The notes beneath the pieces were generated by a model. That model was not told the DNA's origin, ran no database searches, and was given only the letters and a program-made list of their open reading frames with translations. Positions 42,536 to 55,887 of a stretch of 64,000 bases of DNA are shown here, one piece after another. Each line of letters begins with the position of its first letter. Position 1 is the stretch's first letter. The translations under genes and the position numbers were made by a program. The stretch is from Diphasiastrum complanatum. Its lineage: Eukaryota; Streptophyta; Lycopodiopsida; Lycopodiales; Lycopodiaceae. The stretch spans positions 47,118,617 to 47,182,616 of the forward strand of contig CM055097.1 in NCBI GenBank assembly GCA_029204225.1. Direction: 5' to 3'.

Positions 42536-43750
42536 ATGGCTACATCAAGTGGAGTCATGTTGGAAGCCCATGATAGGCTTATCTCAAATAACTATTCATT
42601 GTGGAAAGTGAGGATGTAATCACTTCTTGAGATAAATGATGTTTTGGATATTGTTGTAGGTTTGGAGGAGAGACCAGCAACACAACAAGATCAATTGAGG
42701 TATGACAAGAGGGCCAAGAAGACTCTACACATGATCAAGATAAATGTTACCAATGAGCTGCTTGAGGAAGTTGGTAAGAGTACTTCATCTATAGAAGCTT
42801 AGGATTCATTGAGAAAGCTTTATGAATCCAAGTCTACTTCTAGAGTGTTGACTCTAAGAAGGCAAATCTTTTCTTGTTTGCAAAAGAATGACGAAAGTCC
42901 AAATACTTTTATTTTGAGAGTGAAAGCATTGAATGATGAGTTGGCTTGCATTGATGACAGCATTAAGGAAGGAGAGCTTGTACAAGTTATTCTTAATGGA
43001 CTTTTGGATTCTCATGCTAACATTGTTCAAAGTATTGCTATTCAAAAGACTTTGCCAAGTTTGATTGATCTTCAAGAGATCTTGATCAATGAAGAATATA
43101 GGCTTCAAGCAAGAGGTGACTTTTCATCACCAGCTCAGGTGGGAGAGGAGGCTATGTTCATCAAGGGCAAATTTAGGGGCAAAGTCAAAAGTAAGTGGCC
43201 TGAAGGGCAAGATCAAGTGAATTCTTCTTCAAATGGCAAAACGAAGAATAGATCAAAGCTCAAGTGCCTCTACTGTGGCATCAAAGGACACTTTGCAAGT
43301 GAGTGCTACAAGAAGAAAAGAGATCAAGGAGACAAGCAAGGTAATCTTCAAGAGGATGGTTTGGATGTTCAAGATGAAAATGATGATGCTTTTGTGATGT
43401 CTTCATGTATGCTTTCTAATGATGGAGATCTAGATCCATGGTGGATTGATAGTGGAGCAAGTTCACACATGACTTTTCACAAAAAGCACTTCACTTCTTT
43501 GTTGGCATATGGAGATGACAAGAGGGTGATCTACATGACCAAGGATGGTGAGTGTCCAATCAAAGGGATTGGCACAATTCCTATTTATCTCTCTACAAAT
43601 AGGAATGTTCATTTGGAGGATGTCTTGTTTATTCCATCTATTACCAAGAATTTTCTTAGTGTGAGTCAATTGCTAAGTAAAGGCCCCAAAGTTGAGTTTG
43701 ATGGATGCTTGTATGATCAAAAAGAAGGATATCTTGATTGGAAAAGCTAA
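42536..43750 (+). pseudogene. Element B gag-protease
   Basis: ATG at 42536 (MATSSGVMLEAHDRLISNNY) through a UBN2 gag with WKVRM, then a stop in place of a sense codon at 42617-42619 and another at 42799-42801 (TAG for Trp). From 42809 the frame is open to 43750: RVLTLRRQIFSCLQKNDESP, knuckle CLYCGIKGHFASEC, protease WWIDSGASSHMTFH with an intact DSG, and ITKNFLSVSQLLSKG leading into the pre-integrase region. Confidence 0.88.
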
Positions 43751-44480
43751 AAGACATGGGAAGTTGTTCAAACTATATGATTGTGTTATTGCTAACCAAG
43801 TTGGATGTGTTGCAAGAGAGCAAATACTTATGCAAGAGGTTTGGCATAAAAGGATGGGACACCTCAACTTCAAGTCATTGGAGGTAATGGCTAGAAAGCA
43901 AGTTGTGATAGGTTCTCCAAGTTCCTAAAAGAGTATCAATGATGTTTGTGAGTCTTGTGCTTTATCTAAGTCACATAGACATCCTTATGCTAGATCTACA
44001 TCTAGATCTACAAAGCCTTTTCAAAGTTGACATTCAGATATTCATGGAATTACTGCAATTAGCAGTGGTGGAGCTAAGATGTATGTAACTTTCATTGATG
44101 ATTTTAGTAGATTTTGTTGGATCTATCTACCAAGGACCCCAAAACAAAATGGAGTGGATGAAAGGAAGTATAGAACTTTATGTGAAAGTGCTACAGAATG
44201 AGGTTAAGTGCTAATCTTGATAAACCATTTTGGGATCAAACTTTGTTGTGTGCCAATTTCTTGTGCAATAGGTGACCGAGTGCTATTTTGGATGGAAGGA
44301 CACCTTTTGAGATGCTATTCAAGAGGAGGCCAAGTTTCAGATTTCTAAAAACTTTTGGATGCACATGCTATGTCAAGATTACTCTTGATGATAGGATCAA
44401 GGAGGATCCATCTTCAAGGAAAGGCATTTTTGTTGGATATAGTGAGGTGAGTAAATAAAGCCTACAAGGTTTACATTCCT
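43751..44480 (+). pseudogene. Element B integrase (internally deleted)
   Basis: EVWHKRMGHLNFKSLEVMAR and CESCALSKSHRHPYA form the HHCC pre-integrase zinc region, then MYVTFIDDFSRFCWIYL starts the catalytic core. The next residues are already TPKQNGV(D)ERK, so about 70-80 residues holding the second catalytic Asp are missing. The core end follows (FWDQTLLCANFLCNR; RTPFEMLFKRRPSFRFL). Frameshifts at about 43750 and 44455. Confidence 0.82.
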
Positions 44481-44492
44481 TCTACTAACAAA

Positions 44493-45563
44493 GTGATTGT
44501 TGGTAGAGATGTCATTTTTGATGAGGGGAACATTCCAAAAGTGTCCTCAAGCATTATTGATGGTGATGTGGATGGATCTAACATTCTTGATGCTGATGTG
44601 AAGGATCCTACTTTAGATGGTGATGATGATGGACCTTCATCAAGTCAAAAGCCAAGGAGAACATCAAGGGAAAGACAAATGCCTTCAAGGCTCACATTTG
44701 ATGAAAAGGGTAAGCAAGCAGTCTTTGGAAATTATGTTGCTTTCCTATCTCTTTTGATGAACCTACAAGAGTAGATGAAGCAAGGAAATAAGAGGAGTGG
44801 ATCCAAGCAATGGATCTTGAGTATCAAGATCTTATGAAGAAATATGGAACATGGAGATTGGTGGAGTTACCTAAGGACAAGAAAGCTATTGGATGCAAAT
44901 GGATCTTCAACGTGAAGACAACCCAAAATGGATCTATCAACAAGTACAAGGCAAGGCTACTGGCAAAAGGATATGCTCAAGAACAAGGGATTGACTATGA
45001 TGAGACCTTTGCACCCGTGGCAAAGATGGTAAGAATTCGAGTTATCATCTCACTTGCTACACTTTATGGATGGGATCTATGGAAATTGGACATTACAAAT
45101 ACTTTTTTGGATGGTGATCTTGAGGAAGAAGTGTACATGGAGCAACCTGAGAGCTACATTTCTTCTACAAAGCCGTGTCTGATACAAAAGAGTTTGTATG
45201 GTCTTAAGCAAGCACCAAGGAGTTGGTATGCTAAGCTCAACACTTTTTTACTCTCTCAAGGCTTTTTTATGAGTGAGTATGATCAGTCACTTTATTATAG
45301 GTTTGCTGGAAATGATGTTACCATCTTGCTAATCTATGTGGACGATTTCATCTTGAGTGGTGGAAACAATCAAGATGTGGAGGATATCAAGATTGCTCTT
45401 AAAAAGGAATTTGAGGTGCATGATCTTGCTAACTTGCATTAAATTTTGGGAATAGAACTCATTAGATCTTCTCAATCTACTTTCATTTGTCAAAAGAAGT
45501 ATGCTAATGCGACATCACTTGGAGTGTAATCAAAGTCCATGCTAAAACTAGTTGAAGAGGAGG
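44493..45563 (+). pseudogene. Element B reverse transcriptase (RNase H missing)
   Basis: Post-integrase linker (VIVGRDVIFDEGNIPKVSSS; RRTSRERQMPSRLTFDEKGK), then [82 protein letters not shown] and active site YVDD in ILLIYVDDFILSGG (about 45327-45365), open from 44810 to 45442. After CQKKYAN the sequence jumps directly to the tail before the purine tract, so RNase H (about 700 bases in element A) is deleted. Confidence 0.88.
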
Positions 45564-46359
<796 letters not shown>

Positions 46360-47326
46360 GAAACTATTGATGTCCCATACCACCATCTTTTTGTCCAAGA
46401 ATTTTCTACATCTAGCTCTATTTTTCCCAAAAGTTCAAAAAGACTATTTGGCTATCCTATATCCAACTATAGGATCAAAATCACAACCAATTCTAGGATA
46501 TACATCTACCATTGAAATCTCTAATGCTCCTTAACTGTTACCCAAAGAATACCACTCCACATTGTACCCTAACATGGACGAGACAAAAATGTATCATCAT
46601 TCAATGCCTCAAGTGTATTAACTAGCCCAAAAGGAACACAGATCTCAACAAAACCGAATACCATACTGTCCTAGATATCCAATATCTATTTCAGAATCGG
46701 TAATAAAGAGTTTAATTCTTTTACAGGTTAGAATTTCTCTTGGTTGTCATAGTTATTTTAAAGAACACTCTATAATGCCACAAATAGAATCCAAATTACC
46801 AGATTCCTGTATGGAACACCTTTCATCTATGATCACTTGCAAGATCCAAATCCAATTGCAAAACAGAGATGATTACATGGATTATCTGACTTGTCACTCA
46901 CTTTTCCCTTAGAATCTTCAATTTCTCAAAATTCTAATTAACACTAGGGAAAAGAAAACCAAATTTCCAGAGGCAGTCTTCTTAATTAATTTCCAATTGT
47001 TATTCTCATTTGCTATCAGTTATACTTTAAAAATAAAAAATAGATTAACAAAATTGATCGATTGGGTCAACCAATCAACTACCCCTTAGGCTTCATCTCT
47101 TTCCTCCCTTCCAAATATGGTTCAAGCTAAAAGCCCCAAATTTGTACTAGGAGAAAATTCAATTTGGTATTAGTAGTACTGAACCAGATAGTTTTGGTTG
47201 TTCAACTAATTAAGTGTCGCACTCAATTACTGGCAAATTTGCATTATTCTTGGTCTTTACTCAGTTTGTGGATCAAGTTCAGGGGATAGATGAGGTGAAG
47301 GGTTAGCTGCAACAATTCTTTGAGAG
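46360..47326. other. Unassigned spacer
   Basis: No LTR corresponding to the gypsy LTR at 57157 could be found here. Short frames only. Confidence 0.35.
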
Positions 47327-49583
47327 TCATGAGAAAATTGGTGTTGGAAGGTTAGTAGTATTGATGGGGTTAGAAGCGGAGGAAGGAAAAAATGTAGTGT
47401 CGGGAGCCAGTACCACCAGAGCCTTGTGGATTGGTTGGTGACTGAGTTCCTTGCCCTTGGGGTTGGCCTTGGAATGACGAGCTTTGATTAGCAAGTGGAG
47501 GCTATTGGAATCATGCTCCATATCCACCATCTGATCCATCAAAGTGAGGCCCGGAGTCATGAAACTGGGCATGCTCTGCATGGACAGAAGGCGTTGATTG
47601 GACAACTGCCTTTAACCTTTCTTCCAAGATGGCGATATGTTGGTTGAGGGCCTCGACGGAAGCAGTATATGTTTGTTTCATTTTGGAGTGTTTCTCCGTC
47701 GTGGCTTTTAACTTTTGTGCCAACGCTTGATATGCCAACACTAGAATTGGAGTTCACTCAAGAATAGCTGGTGGTGCAAAATCATGAAAATCCACCAGTT
47801 CCAATTGTTCCTTCATAGTGGAACGTGCTACTTGTGCATCCACTAAGGCCTCGTCCCACTCTATTGTAAGGTTGTCGATGACAGTTTGCATGCTGGAAGT
47901 TTTCAATTGGAGTTGGTTTTGGAGGTGGCTGAGCATTTAATGTTGTTGTTGATTATACGCATTGAGATTCTGGATCTGCTGCTGCTATTGTTTGTTTTCC
48001 GCCTCCGACCTTGCCTTGTCTTTCTGAAGATCTGCCATGACACCATCATCAAACTGTCTCATGGTATACTGACCTCCTAAAGTGCCAAAGAGGTTGTACT
48101 GGAGCTCATTCACCAACCAATCCGCTTTTTGGGTTGTGAGAGGTAATTGCTCCCAAGGGCCAAAGTTGGGGAGTGTGCACATATAATTAGGATATGGTAT
48201 GGGGTTGGATGACAAAAAATTTGGAATGGGGGGGAGAAGTTGGAGTGTGAGAAAATGGAGGGGGAGGTGATTGTGGGATGAGAGGAGGTAATTGTGGTAT
48301 AATAGAAGATGATTGAATGTGTGTCGGAGATGTGTGGAGTGGATTAGTGGTGATGGTGGTGGATGTGAGTTGTGTTAGTAGCTGTAATGCAAAGTTGTCT
48401 ACATTGACCGTAGAGTCAAGTAGGGTGGAAGAATGTATAGGTGAGGGCTTTGGGAGATTGTGGAGTCAAAGCCCATGTTAAATTTGATTGAGGGGATAGA
48501 CGTGGTAGTAAATGGCGGGGGTAGTGGTGGAAAAAAATTTGTGGTAGTAGGTAAGGAAACTGGAACTATGGAAGTTGTCGGAGTGGATAGAACCACGCCT
48601 ACTGGACCAGAACCTGAAGCTCCTGCATCCAACGAGCTGCCTGCTGCTGCTGCTATGGCTTGTCTTCGTTGTTGGGCCTGTTGGAGTAAGGCCTCCTACT
48701 GTGCTATAACCTCCTTTGGGACTTGAGAGGATTTCAAGCTCCCACCGGATTCAGTATACTCTACTCCTATATCACTGGATAAGATATTAAGGGAGATGGT
48801 GTCATCCGTGCTGATTGCCTTTCCCTTATGCTTCTTTGTTGGTGCTGCAGGTGAAACAGGTTCGCTAATAGCTGAGGGGTGGCAGGCTTCTTGGTGCTAG
48901 GATATATGTTTTCTAGCTCTTTGAGCCGCAGCTGTCCTATGTCCGAGTCGCTTGGTGACAAACATGTAAAGAAGATATCCACATTTGGTGGTGGCTTTTC
49001 TAGCTTTTAGAGACCATTTGTCTGACACTTTCTCTGCCTACTTGTAATTCTGAGTGGGATCATTCATGGTGATGGTTAATGAAAATAGATCACTAGATGG
49101 AATACGATCCATTTTGACTGTCCATGGCCACGAGGATTTTTGAGGCTTCCCTGGGCTTTGGATTTGTGAGGAGGTGAATTGCAATGTCGTTGTTGGTTTG
49201 GACAATTGTCTTTCTGTCGTCCATCAGAAACTTGATGAAATATTTGGCATTGTAACTGGTACCTTTGCCATGGATCATCTTGCCCAGGTTAGGAAATCCA
49301 ATGCTCTGTAAATGCTCTACGGAGATGTTGATGATGGTAGAACTGCCGCCCTAAGATGTAATCTGAAAGGTCTGAAACTTGTCCGAATAAGTTGAGTAGG
49401 CAGCTCGGATCAAACTCTTGCTTGATCAGTGAAGTATGTCAAATCAAAGGCAAGGTTGGTAACAATATCCTTGGCTAGGATAAGTTGCTCAGCATAATTC
49501 TTGATGGAAATCAAGAAGATATCATCCGAATAAAACTTAGGGGCCTTGCAATGGAGGGAGAGTGACGAGTTGCGAGAAGCCAT
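47327..49583 (-). pseudogene. Additional ORF downstream of gypsy pol (unknown function)
   Basis: Same strand as pol. ATG at 49583 starts MASRNSSLSLHCKAPKFYSD, then DIFLISIKNYAEQLILAKDI, a stop, and further in-frame blocks: GTSYNAKYFIKFLMDDRKTI, RLKELENIYPSTKKPATPQL, a Pro/Thr-rich stretch (TTTNFFPPLPPPFTTTSIPS), NFGPWEQLPLTTQKADWLVN and coiled-coil-like LQNQLQLKTSSMQTVIDNLT and ALNQHIAILEERLKAV. No signal peptide or membrane segment typical of env-like proteins was seen. TAT and Athila elements carry unclassified ORFs or env-like genes here; the role is unknown. Confidence 0.6.
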
Positions 49584-50316
49584 GGTAGCAGTGATTCTAG
49601 ATTGTTCTGGTAGTTTTGAAGATTTTGAAAAATTTCAGCATGAACTCGGGAGCAAAAATCTAGAATGAATTCATGGAGAGCCTATATATAGACTTTTTCT
49701 GAAAAAAATTTGCAATTTCTCCCATAATTTGTTCTCAGTGCCCACAATATCCTAGTGAGGTTTGCGAATTTTGAGGCATTGTTCTGAGGGTCGGCAAATT
49801 CCTGCAAGTGTTTTTTGTACGAAAATGAGTAAAAATGGCTGACAATACAAAAATTGGTCTGATTAGAATTTGTGGAGATGAAAGAGAAATTGTGGAGATG
49901 ATTTTGAGGCTCAGCAAATTATCTACAAATTTTGTCAGTGAGGATCTGATGCAAAAACTAATTTTTTTCGATATCTAAAAAGTTTTTTTTTCTCTGAGAC
50001 GAAATTCGTAGAGGTCAAAAATAAATCGTGCATACTAAAAAAGGGGTTGGGCGAATTCTATTTAATGTGGTTGTGAGACAAATTTTTTGAAAAGCATGAT
50101 TCTTGTGGTTTTGACAGAACAAGACTGATTGTATTTCTGATCTGATGGTATCTTGATGTTCTGAAACAAGAAAACATAGCAAAAAATTGTTGAAATGGCA
50201 AGCAGGCAGTTAACAGAATTAAAGAACAAAATTTTGAAAATAAAACAACTAATATATATTAAGATAAAAACAGGGCTCATTGTACTTTCTCAATCTACTC
50301 TCATTGACCACAATGT
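49584..50316 (-). other. Spacer between pol and the additional ORF
   Basis: Noncoding. It contains copies of a GAATTC(G/A)TGGAG-like motif (49667-49678, 49865-49876, near 50003) also found in the 5' leader. Confidence 0.5.
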
Positions 50317-51480
50317 CTAAAAGATCGCTTGTAGGGTCTGGAGTTGGACATATTTGAAAGAAAATATCTTTTGAATGACATAAGATCCTTGGCCAGAAAA
50401 TTTGAGGTTTCCTTTAAAGGCTTTGGCTTGGTATAGCAGAATCTTATCTCCGATCTGAAACTCTTTGAGTTTTAAGGATTGATCATGCCATGCTTTTTTT
50501 TGTGATCGTTTGGGGACTTGTTGAGCATGGATGCTAATCCAATGTGTTTCACACAGTTGTTCCAGATGAAATAACATATTTTCTAGGATCTGTCGATTAT
50601 CTAGCTCAACATTATAGGCTACTCGAAGGGATGGAATATGGAATTCTACAGGCATAACGGCTTCTTGGCCATATACTAGCTGAAAAGGGGTTAAGCATGT
50701 GGCTCACTTCAGGGTAGTGCGGTAGGCCCATAGAGCAGCATGAAGTTTTAATTCTCAATCTGGACTCGACGGTTTTGGTGAGAACACCAGATAAGATTTT
50801 GTTTGTGGATTTCGCCTGGTCATTGCATCGTGGATAATACGGAGAACTTTTGCGATGGACCACAAAAAATTTGAAAAGTAGATCTGCTATGACATAGTTA
50901 AGAAAATGTGTATCCCTATCACTGATAAGTTCTAGAGGACATCTGAAATGAACGATAACCTATTTGTAGAGAAATTTTGTGGTAGAATGAGTGTCAGCAT
51001 TGCGAACAGCTCTTGCTTCAGCCCATTTGGTACAATAGTCCATAGCTACTACAATCTATCGTGATTGAGTGTGTCTAGCAGCAGGACTAATGGGTCCAAC
51101 ATAATCAGTTTCCCAATTCTGGAAAGCTTGATTAGTTGTGACATGGTGTAAAGGCATGTAGTCGGTCTTCTGAAATTGTTTTGTTCACAGGCCTTAGTGT
51201 AGGTGTGTGTATCCTTAAAAAGAGTTGGCCACCAAAATCCTACCAAGAGAATTTTCTTAGCAGTCATGTCGGAAGAGAAATGGCCTGCTCTAACACCTTC
51301 ATGAGTAAAGAAGATAACAGAGGGTATTTCGCCATCAGTAAGACAACGTCGGATAATTCCATCTAATTCTTGCTTGTAAAGTTGGCCTACAATTAACTAT
51401 AAAATTTGGTTTTGAGGACCAATGCACATTGTTCGGGTTTAGATAAGGATGGATTCATCTACCCTGAAGTTAGATATTCA
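50317..51480 (-). pseudogene. gypsy integrase
   Basis: Minus strand: the H2C2 region HEGVRAGHFSSDMTAKKILL, GFWWPTLFKDTHTYTKACEQ (51310-51180), core remnants (WAKAR-type, HRKSSPYYPRCNDQAKSTNK near 50863, which is the SSPYYPQ.NGQAE motif of gypsy integrase) and the C-terminal part with AWHDQSLKLKEFQIGDKILL (50500-50420). Stops and frameshifts occur between these blocks. The C-terminal GPY/F-like part is kept in altered form (FSGQGSYVIQKIF). Confidence 0.82.
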
Positions 51481-51581
51481 GTGATGTCCTTGGCCCAAAT
51501 GGGTGTAGAATGCATCAGGTAAATCATCGTTGACATCTTGATCTGGAGTTGGTAGGTTGGAGATTCGAGATAGATGGTGTG

Positions 51582-52835
51582 CTAAAAAATGTTAAACTCC
51601 CTTTCAAACCACGATCCTAATCTCAAATTCTCACAGTAATAAGATCCATTGAGTAATATGACCGGTTGTGCAAGTCTTGTGTGTGAGATATAGGAGTGTT
51701 TGATGATCAATGAAGAAGGCAAAAAAATTTCCCATAAGATAATGGCAAAACTTCTGAACCGCATATACCATTGCCAAAGCTTCACGCTCGGTAGTGGTAT
51801 AATTGAGTTCAGCAAGGATCAATTGTCTACTGAGAAATTGGATTGGATAATCTTTTTTGAATAATCTCGATTGGGTGAGTACTGCTCCATTGGCATACTT
51901 GGATGCATCGGTATGCACATGGAATTCTTTGGAATAATCAGGAGCCCGAAGGATAGGTGCATTGGTAAGGGCTTCTTTGAGTTGATTGAAGGCAACGTGT
52001 TGTTCATCAGTCCATTTGGGGACAACAACTACTTTATAGATTAATCGTGCTTTATTAGCAAAGTCTAGAATAAAACACCAATAGTAGTTGGCGTGGCCAA
52101 GGAAGGAATACACTTCGTGGATGGTACAAGGTTCAGGTAGATTTTGAATGATCAGGATCTTATCTGGGTCATCTGTGATGCCATTTTTTGAAATAATATG
52201 TCCTAACACAATACCATGTATTACCCAAATCTGACATTTTTTAGGGTTTAAGGAGATGTCGAAGTGTTGACATCAGATAAAATTTTTATCAAGCACAGAT
52301 AGATGTCGTATTTCTTTTGAATGCACACCTAAATAATCCAAGTAAACTTCTAGGGTATCGCCCATCTGCTGAGAAAAGACAGCTTGCATAACACGTTGGA
52401 AAGTGCTAGGAGCATTACAGAGACCAAAATGCATGACTTTCCAACAGAAGGTTTCCCATTCTGTGGCAAAAGCAGTTTTATGTTGATCTTCTTCAGCAAT
52501 TCGAATCATAGTGTATCCACTAAAGCCATCTAAGAAGGAGTAGGCCTCATCTCCTACGAGATTTTCTAAAATGGATTCTTCGAAAGGTAATGGAAAATGA
52601 TCTCGTTCTGTGACAACATTAAGTTTCTTAAAATCAAGACAGATTCGGAGTTTCCTATTTTTCTTAGGAACAAGGATGATTGGGGAGACTTAATATGTTT
52701 GATTTCATAGATGAATCCTGCATCTGACAAGCGTTGGAGTTCTTCTTTGATTTTGGCCTTGTAGATCAGATTGCATCGGTAGGAACGACTAGCAGTTGGC
52801 CTTGCACCCGGTTTAAGGGGGAATACAATGCACAA
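51582..52835 (-). pseudogene. gypsy reverse transcriptase-RNase H
   Basis: Minus strand: RT start IKEELQRLSDAGFIYEIKHI (52770-52700), then TAFATEWETFCWKVMHFGLC, NAPSTFQRVMQAVFSQQMGD and VYLDYLGVHS (about 52330-52350), where gypsy RT has YLDD(L/I)xVHS. The second catalytic Asp is Tyr here, which would abolish activity. After a frameshift: MLGHIISKNGITDDPDKILI, FLGHANYYWCFILDFANKAR, and RNase H with FHVHTDASKYANGAVLTQ, LNYTTTEREALAMVYAVQKF and YLMGNFFAFFIDHQTLLYL. Confidence 0.88.
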
Positions 52836-52981
52836 CTACTTGGGGTGAGACTCCTTTTATGTCTTTATAGGACCAAGCAAAGACATGTCTATATTTGCGT
52901 AGGAGCTTTTCAATCCGTCTGCGTTGTTTTCGATTGAGATGAGCCCCAACATGGACAATGTATTCGTTACTTTCATTTGGC

Positions 52982-54300
52982 TCACTCACTCAAGGAAAGA
53001 GTGATGGTGCGGGCAGGGCCTTCATAGGGTAAATTACCATTTGGCTCACGTGGAGCTTGGGGTAATTGGATTGTGACATCCTCGATCGTATAGTCCTTAA
53101 AGTATGTAGACACATCATGGGATGGTAATTCAAGGGGGGTCTTGCCTTTCAACTGTCTGGATGGTGATTTGGGAGGTTCGGGGATTGATGTATGAGCGGA
53201 TGCGATCTCAGGAACTTTCCTAGCAGTGGTAAGTCTCCAGGCGGCTGAATTTGAAGGGGTTTCTTCATCTTTTCTTTCATGGTATGGCCACAAGGTTGTG
53301 GCTTCAGAGGATGTGAGGTGTGCGGATGAGGAAGTGGCGACACATCATGGAGGATTTTGTCGTCGATTTGAAAATTTGTTTTCTCCTGACAGAGGTCCCA
53401 TGGATAGTTTGGTCGTTTGACCCGGTATAGCTTGGTATCATGTTTTTCGACCGTAACTTTGGCAACTGGTTCCACTTTGGATGACTGTTGTGGAAAGGCC
53501 TTGAGTGGAAGGGCCTCCATGTAGTTGAGGATCTAAATGTCATAAATGTCCAAATCGTTTGGGCAATTCTGAATTTGTAAGACATTCTCATCATCTATAA
53601 ATAAATCTTCTGATTCATCAGTAGATAGCCATGCAACATTTAACAACTCATCATGGTGTGGAAGAATCTCAATAAAATTGATATCAATGATAGGGGTGTC
53701 TAGATCAAAAATTTGTTCGGTATCAGTTAGAGAAGTATAGGTACAATCATCCTGATGTTGAGCACAAGAATCGACATTCACGCAATCAATGGTAGCTAAA
53801 CTATGACTCCAATTTATGATATCAATATATTCAACATAATGATCTTTTTCTTGGGTGGACTAGTATGGCTCAAACACTAAATTAGTAGTAGAAGATCCTT
53901 CGTCGTGAAACCGTGCGGGTTTGAGTTTGTCAAATGAATCGATGGTAACAGAGCTATCTCTATTATCAAGACTCATCCTTTGCTCCAGTCGTGAACGACT
54001 CTTGCATTGGTAAGCCATGGGCAACCAAGTAGTAACTCATAGGAATATGCATTGCTAGGAATGTCCAGTACAACGAGGTCTATAGAAAACTTCAGGCCTC
54101 CTAGTTTGATCAACACTTGTGGGAGGAAGCCGGTAGGTCTTGGACCACACTTTAATCAGCCATCTTAAGCTGACAAGTGGGATAAGTTTGTCTCTTAGAT
54201 TCCATTCTAACATTAGGAGGTGGAAATGATGGTGACACCTGAGTCACCATCTAGTACAGCTAGGACTTCGTGAGATTGGCGATGAGTAACTGGTAGGATC
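52982..54300 (-). pseudogene. gypsy protease and linker to RT
   Basis: Near 54240-54280 the minus strand reads SHEVLAVLDGDSGVTI, with the aspartic protease signature D(S/T)G. About 90 residues later comes SYELLLGCPWLTNARVVHDW (54050-53990), the second conserved protease block of plant gypsy. Acidic and Pro-rich linker pieces follow (IIDINFIEILPHHDELLNVA, 53781-53533; 53520-52982). Frameshifts separate them. Confidence 0.65.
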
Positions 54301-54996
54301 ATAGGTTTGGGCATTGGGATCAATCGCTTGAGCATTCATATGTATAATAAACAACGGTCTCAATGGTGTACCTCGGATGAGTAGTGTCTTCCACATAATA
54401 TGTTGTTGGATTGATGGTATTAGGATCAAGATAGTGGACATCTTGTTGTGGAGCGGGTTGGTTGACGACAAATTGTTGACGTGGTTGGTACTGATTTGGT
54501 GCAATTGGTCGTGGTTGATATACCACTAGACGTGGAATCGACTGTTGTGGAGGGTAGGGCCGGTATGCTCGGTACATGGGTCTGGGTGCTGATGGAAATA
54601 ATTTCGCAATTGAGGGCACTAATTAGCAGTGTGATACTGTGAACAAATCGGACATCAGACATTTTCTATTGCTGGAAAAGATTTTTCAGCAATATGTTTC
54701 ATGGCGGTTTGGAAATCAGTAGTGAGTTTATCCATATGAGTTTGTTGATCTTTCTGCCAAGTTTCCATTTGATGTAAAAGTTCAGAAGATTGGGCAGCAT
54801 TTTCAGACTTTGGGTGATTAAGACAGTCAGGATTCTTAGATTTCTTTTCTTGATGGTCAAAGTCATCATCAGAACCTTCGTCTTCTTCACGGATAACATC
54901 AGTCATTACATCTTTAAGTCGATCATAAAGGTCAACTGGTTTTAGTTCACATCGAATGTTTTTAGGTAGTCTAACCGAGAACAATTTGATGGCCAT
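54301..54996 (-). pseudogene. gypsy gag, carboxy part
   Basis: MAIKLFSVRLPKNIRCELKP, the acidic VIREEDEGSDDDFDHQEKKS, THMDKLTTDFQTAMKHIAEK, then a zinc-knuckle-like CPICSQYHTAN.C (about 54625-54662, with a stop inside) and a Pro/Gln/Tyr-rich tail (PQQSIPRLVVYQPRPIAPNQ). It continues the gag interrupted by the LTR at about 55030-55887. Confidence 0.82.
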
Positions 54997-55029
54997 ATGT
55001 TCGGTGATATTTTTGATAAATTTTACAGT

Positions 55030-55887
55030 TTTTAGGACAATAATGATTGTACTTTACAATCATAGAGAGTTATTGGTTGCTTAATCAATGAATCTATCAA
55101 GTTCTACACATTAGATCTTGATCTAGATTCACTACACTTGGATTTAAGCAAGAGCAATGGATCAACACATCATTTTTTAGTGAGAGCGGCTTCACACGTG
55201 TGGAGTACTGTCCACTGTACGGCCTGCACCTGAAACAACAAGTACAATGATACTAGATAGCAATCATGCATAAAAATCACAAGACAAATGACTAGAAATC
55301 TCACAAAAGTGTAGAGTGCAAAAGTCTCATCAATTTTCTTAGCAAAATGATGATCCTTTTATGGATCAAGTACATCCATGAGTCTGGTACAGTCCAGCAG
55401 GCCTTCACACGTGTGAAGAGTGCCACATCACTCATATCTATCCATTTGATCCATCCTTGATCCTTATCCAATAGTTGACCTTCTAGAATATGACTAAAAT
55501 CCAAAAAGCTAGTCTCCTAGAATATAGGAATATTCCCTACAAAATAGGATCTAAGGAAAATGGTCAACTCTTATCTTCTAGTACTCTATACACACATGTG
55601 AACATCCACTTGCCATGTGGGAGCATTTACTCATGCACATGCAAGGAAAAGCTAATTTGTAGGTGACTAGTCAACTTGACTAAAAACTAGTCATTTCATG
55701 TTCACACTAACTAGAATGATACAAAATCAATTTGGATATATACAAACATGAAAAGTACATCCTTTCACACATGGGAACATGCTCCACACGTGTGAAATCA
55801 TATCATCAACATATTCTAATGTTTGATCAATATTTACATGAACCAATGTCAAGTGAGAAGTGACAATTTTCAACAATTTTCGTCAAC
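55030..55887 (-). repeat. Solo-LTR-like insertion in gypsy gag
   Basis: Gag similarity stops at 55887 (ATAGAA|TGTGTTGACG in minus sense) and resumes near 55030. The inserted roughly 860 bases begin TGTTGACGAAAATTG in minus sense and contain four CACACGTGTG- or CACATGTG-centred palindromes (55191-55204, 55403-55416, about 55591-55602, 55782-55796). No coding sequence. The left end and the target duplication could not be fixed. Confidence 0.65.

Noticed and set aside
46360-47326. 3' LTR of gypsy F
   Set aside because: No similarity to the LTR at 57157-57880 and no purine tract or TG/CA ends could be placed.
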